From a bacterium (GTDB lineage Bacteria; Methylomirabilota; Methylomirabilia; Methylomirabilales; 2-02-FULL-66-22), in assembly GCA_029580855.1 (NCBI GenBank), contig JAKPQH010000208.1, positions 1 to 33,546 on the forward strand: DNA of 33,546 nt, given 5' to 3'. The position numbers and the translations under genes were made by a program. Below are positions 30,985 to 33,546 of this stretch, one piece after another (position 1 is the stretch's first letter; the number at the start of each line of letters is the position of its first letter). Under the pieces are notes generated by a model. It had not been told where the DNA came from, made no database searches, and saw only the letters and a list, made by a program, of their open reading frames with translations.

Positions 30985-33546
30985 ATGAAAAGAGTATTCA
31001 TCTTCTGCGCGTTGCTCGCGCTTTGGTTTGCCTCGAATGTGGCTATCGTTTCGGCAAGGGATCTCGGATGGATGCAGAAAGGCGTGCGTGCGTGGTATTT
31101 CGGCGGGGTGGGAAGCACGACGTCCTCGGATGCGGAAGAAGCGTTTTTGCTGGGCGCCGTTTCCGGCACCAACGTGCAGGTGACCAAGCACGCCGGCATG
31201 AACCATTGGGGCACGACCCATACACCGAGCACCAGCACGCATTCTTTTCTCGGCAAGGGACCGTTCTGGATACACCCACAGGTGCTCCAAACCATCGCGG
31301 CGGGAGACACCTGGATGGGCTTCGAGATCACCGTGGTCACGCGTAGCACGTATACCTACGATACATTTCCTTACCGTCTTCTTCCCGCCAAGGCGCTCTT
31401 CGATATTCAGCCCGCGCGGGAATTGGTCACGCTGAATTATATGATTGCGGGTTTCAGCACCGGGACCGCGTACTTCGACGCGGACACCGGACTCTGTCTC
31501 ATGTACTCGCAGTTGAATGGTTACGTGACCGTTTTTTTCATCTTGAGCGAAATCAATTATGATTTTGCAACGCGAACGGCTTTTTCCGAGGACAATGGCC
31601 CTCACACCGGATTCAAATCGTTTGTCAACGAAAACCAGCTGATGCCCTTTCCCGATACCCGGGGCGGCACGATCATCATTCAGTCCTCGGTGGAATCCCG
31701 CTACGGAAAGACAGTCGAGATGTGGGTCTCAATATCAGACAGCGGACCCATAACAACCTACATGCCTCCCTTTCAGAACTATTGCTTTTTCGGTAGTGCC
31801 CCGGTGCTTCGACGCATCAATATGACAGACGCACCCAACCATCCACCGGAGGAGTGGAACGCATTCGGTCAATATCTTTGGTGGTGGGTTCCCGCCGAGG
31901 CGTTGGCACGATCGACAATAAACGTCTTTGGTGTTTCCATGGCAAGAACGTCCACCAGCCCGTATACCTTTACGGCCACCACACAACCGACCGGCCTCTA
32001 CTTTTCCAAGCTGTGGTTCGACAACGACGGGTATGTGACCGCCGTCTCCGCCAAAGATTCTACGACCGGGCTTGACATTGACCCTGGACGAACCGCCACC
32101 TATTACCAGAATCTCACCACGGTTGAGGGATTAGCGTACTACAGAAACACTATGGGGCGCGCAATCGCGGCGCCCGCCATTTCAGGCGTCACCGCCACGC
32201 CCGCCAGTCCCCAGCCCCTCGGGACGCCGCTCTCCCTCAGCGCCACTGTGACGGGCGGCACCAGCCCCCAGTCGTGCAAGTGGCTCGTGACCACGGATCC
32301 CTCGTGGGCGACGTACACCGTCCTCCACGATTGGCAGGCCTGCACCATTGGCGTCCCCTGGACTCCGAGTGCGGCCGGGACCTACCAGCTCGGCCTCTGG
32401 GCCCGGAGCGCAGGCAACACCACCGATGCCCCGGAAGGGGGTGCGGCCGCGGCGTTTGCCTACACCATCACCGCCCCGGCCCCGCCCACCATCACGAGCC
32501 TCGGGGCGAACCTCCCCTCGCCCCAGCCGGTCGGCACCGCGCTCAGTCTCTCGGCCACCGTCACCGGGGGGACGGCTCCCCAGCAGTGCAAGTGGCTCGT
32601 GACCACGGATCCCTCGTGGGCCACGTACAATGTCCTCCGCACCTGGGGGGCGTGTACGACCCCCGCCCCCTGGACCCCCACCGTGGCCGGGGTCTACCAG
32701 CTCGGCCTCTGGGCCCGGAGCAGCGGGAACACCACCGATGCCCCGGAAGGGGGGGCGGCGGCGGCGTTCGCCTACACCATCACCGCCCCCGCCCCGCCCA
32801 CGATCACGGGGCTCAGTGCGAACCTCCCCTCGCCCCAGCCGGTCGGCACCGCGATCAGTCTCAGTGCCACCGTCACCGGGGGGACCGCTCCCCAGCAGTG
32901 CAAGTGGCTCGTGACCACCGATCCCACCTGGGCCACCTACAGCGTCCTCCGCACCTGGACGGCCTGTAGCACCCCCGCCCCCTGGACCCCCACCGTGGCC
33001 GGGACCTACCAGCTCGGCCTCTGGGCCCGGAGCAGCGGGAACACCACCGATGCCCCCGAGGGGGGTGCGGCCGCAGCGTTCAGCTACACCATCACCGCCC
33101 CGGTCCCGCCCACCATCACGGGCCTGAGTGCGAGTCCGGTCTCCCCCCAGGCCCTCGGGACGCCGATCTCCCTCAGCGCCACTGTGACGGGCGGCACCAG
33201 CCCCCAGCAGTGCAAGTGGCTCGTGACCACGGATTCCACCTGGGCCACGTACAATGTCCTCCGCACCTGGACGGCCTGTAGCACTCCCGCCCCCTGGACC
33301 CCCACCGTGGCCGGGACCTACCAGCTCGGGCTCTGGGCCCGGAGTAGCGGGAACACCACCGATGCCCCGGAAGGGGGAGCCGCGGCAGCGGTGAGCTACA
33401 CCATCACCGCCCCCGCCCCGCCCACGATCACGGGGCTCAGTGCGAACCTCCCCTCCCCCCAGCAGGTCGGCACCGCGCTCAGTCTCTCGGCCACCGTCAC
33501 CGGGGGGACGGCTCCCCAGCAGTGCAAGTGGCTCGTGACCACGGAT
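30985..33546 (+). CDS. Large secreted protein with tandem 104-residue Ig-like modules (C-terminus outside window)
   Basis: An uninterrupted frame of 854 codons runs from ATG 30985 to the window end. AGGAGG lies at 30971-30976, eight bases before the start. A signal peptide is clear (MKRVFIFCALLALWFASN, cut after VSA). Residues about 25-398 form an N-terminal region I do not recognise, with many aromatic residues and frequent A/T-ending codons. From residue 399 on, modules of exactly 104 residues follow: four complete and 40 residues of a fifth. Each module has two cysteines (module positions 33 and 55), WTPxxAGxYQLGLWARS and GNTTDAPEGG. Similar modules occur in bacterial surface and secreted proteins. 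It is probably an adhesin or surface-layer-associated protein (inference). Confidence 0.9.
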   Translation, partial: MKRVFIFCALLALWFASNVAIVSARDLGWMQKGVRAWYFGGVGSTTSSDAEEAFLLGAVSGTNVQVTKHAGMNHWGTTHTPSTSTHSFLGKGPFWIHPQVLQTIAAGDTWMGFEITVVTRSTYTYDTFPYRLLPAKALFDIQPARELVTLNYMIAGFSTGTAYFDADTGLCLMYSQLNGYVTVFFILSEINYDFATRTAFSEDNGPHTGFKSFVNENQLMPFPDTRGGTIIIQSSVESRYGKTVEMWVSISDSGPITTYMPPFQNYCFFGSAPVLRRINMTDAPNHPPEEWNAFGQYLWWWVPAEALARSTINVFGVSMARTSTSPYTFTATTQPTGLYFSKLWFDNDGYVTAVSAKDSTTGLDIDPGRTATYYQNLTTVEGLAYYRNTMGRAIAAPAISGVTATPASPQPLGTPLSLSATVTGGTSPQSCKWLVTTDPSWATYTVLHDWQACTIGVPWTPSAAGTYQLGLWARSAGNTTDAPEGGAAAAFAYTITAPAPPTITSLGANLPSPQPVGTALSLSATVTGGTAPQQCKWLVTTDPSWATYNVLRTWGACTTPAPWTPTVAGVYQLGLWARSSGNTTDAPEGGAAAAFAYTITAPAPPTITGLSANLPSPQPVGTAISLSATVTGGTAPQQCKWLVTTDPTWATYSVLRTWTACSTPAPWTPTVAGTYQLGLWARSSGNTTDAPEGGAAAAFSYTITAPVPPTITGLSASPVSPQALGTPISLSATVTGGTSPQQCKWLVTTDSTWATYNVLRTWTACSTPAPWTPTVAGTYQLGLWARSSGNTTDAPEGGAAAAVSYTITAPAPPTITGLSANLPSPQQVGTALSLSATVTGGTAPQQCKWLVTTD
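32179..33546 (+). repeat. 312-nt tandem repeats coding for Ig-like modules
   Basis: Units start at 32179, 32491, 32803, 33115 and 33427 (partial). The landmark TGGCTCGTG recurs at 32281, 32593, 32905, 33217 and 33529, so the period is exactly 312 nt with no insertion or deletion. The units are nearly identical at DNA level. The first third of each unit comes in two types: PLGTPLSLSATVTGGTSPQ-like in units 1 and 4, and PVGTALSLSATVTGGTAPQ-like in units 2, 3 and 5. The array continues beyond the window. Confidence 0.97.

Overview
The window is high-GC DNA (roughly 65% by eye) with bacterial gene packing, strong Shine-Dalgarno sites and sigma70-like promoters. It is dominated by solute uptake systems: a polar amino acid ABC importer, a sugar-type ABC importer, a tripartite tricarboxylate (TTT) transporter, a TAXI-type TRAP transporter, an EamA exporter and an ArsB/NhaD-type ion transporter. 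With tandem class III aminotransferases and a UxaA-type dehydratase, this gene content recalls soil or subsurface heterotrophs such as Candidatus Rokubacteria/Methylomirabilota or deltaproteobacteria. That placement is an inference; the window holds no rRNA, tRNA or ribosomal protein gene.

Region 1 (1-7663, minus strand) reads as one operon: an FCD-type GntR regulator with its own promoter and overlapping operator, an amino acid binding protein, two permeases, an ATPase, then three class III aminotransferases in tandem, the last cut by the window edge. It probably imports an amino compound and transaminates it. Two gaps in the aminotransferase part carry unusual octamer arrays with an inverted half.

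Region 2 (7817-13042) holds an EamA exporter (plus) convergent with a sugar ABC operon (minus): binding protein, a single polypeptide carrying both permease domains, and a cytoplasmic Asp-box sialidase-like protein. The operon has a clear promoter with a perfect LacI-family palindrome just after the -10. Neither the repressor nor the ATPase gene is in the window.

Region 3 (13073-22378) starts with a metallo-beta-lactamase-fold hydrolase (minus). It is divergent from a long plus-strand operon: UxaA-type dehydratase, SDR dehydrogenase, zinc alcohol dehydrogenase, TTT binding protein, TctB, TctA and a thiamine-diphosphate enzyme. It looks like a dedicated uptake and catabolism unit for a hydroxy or sugar acid.

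Region 4 (22379-28610) has a gene-free stretch, then a TAXI TRAP operon (binding protein, DUF1850 protein, fused permease) behind a structured leader with a terminator-like hairpin. It is convergent with an ArsB/NhaD-type transporter whose promoter is overlapped by a 25-bp dyad.

Region 5 (28758-33546) has a ROK sugar kinase, a gene-poor stretch with remnants of a DUF433/DUF5615 toxin-antitoxin pair and a strong orphan terminator, and a large secreted protein, open at the window end. That protein carries tandem 104-residue modules repeated at exactly 312 nt. Its N-terminal part is visibly more AT-rich than the rest of the window.
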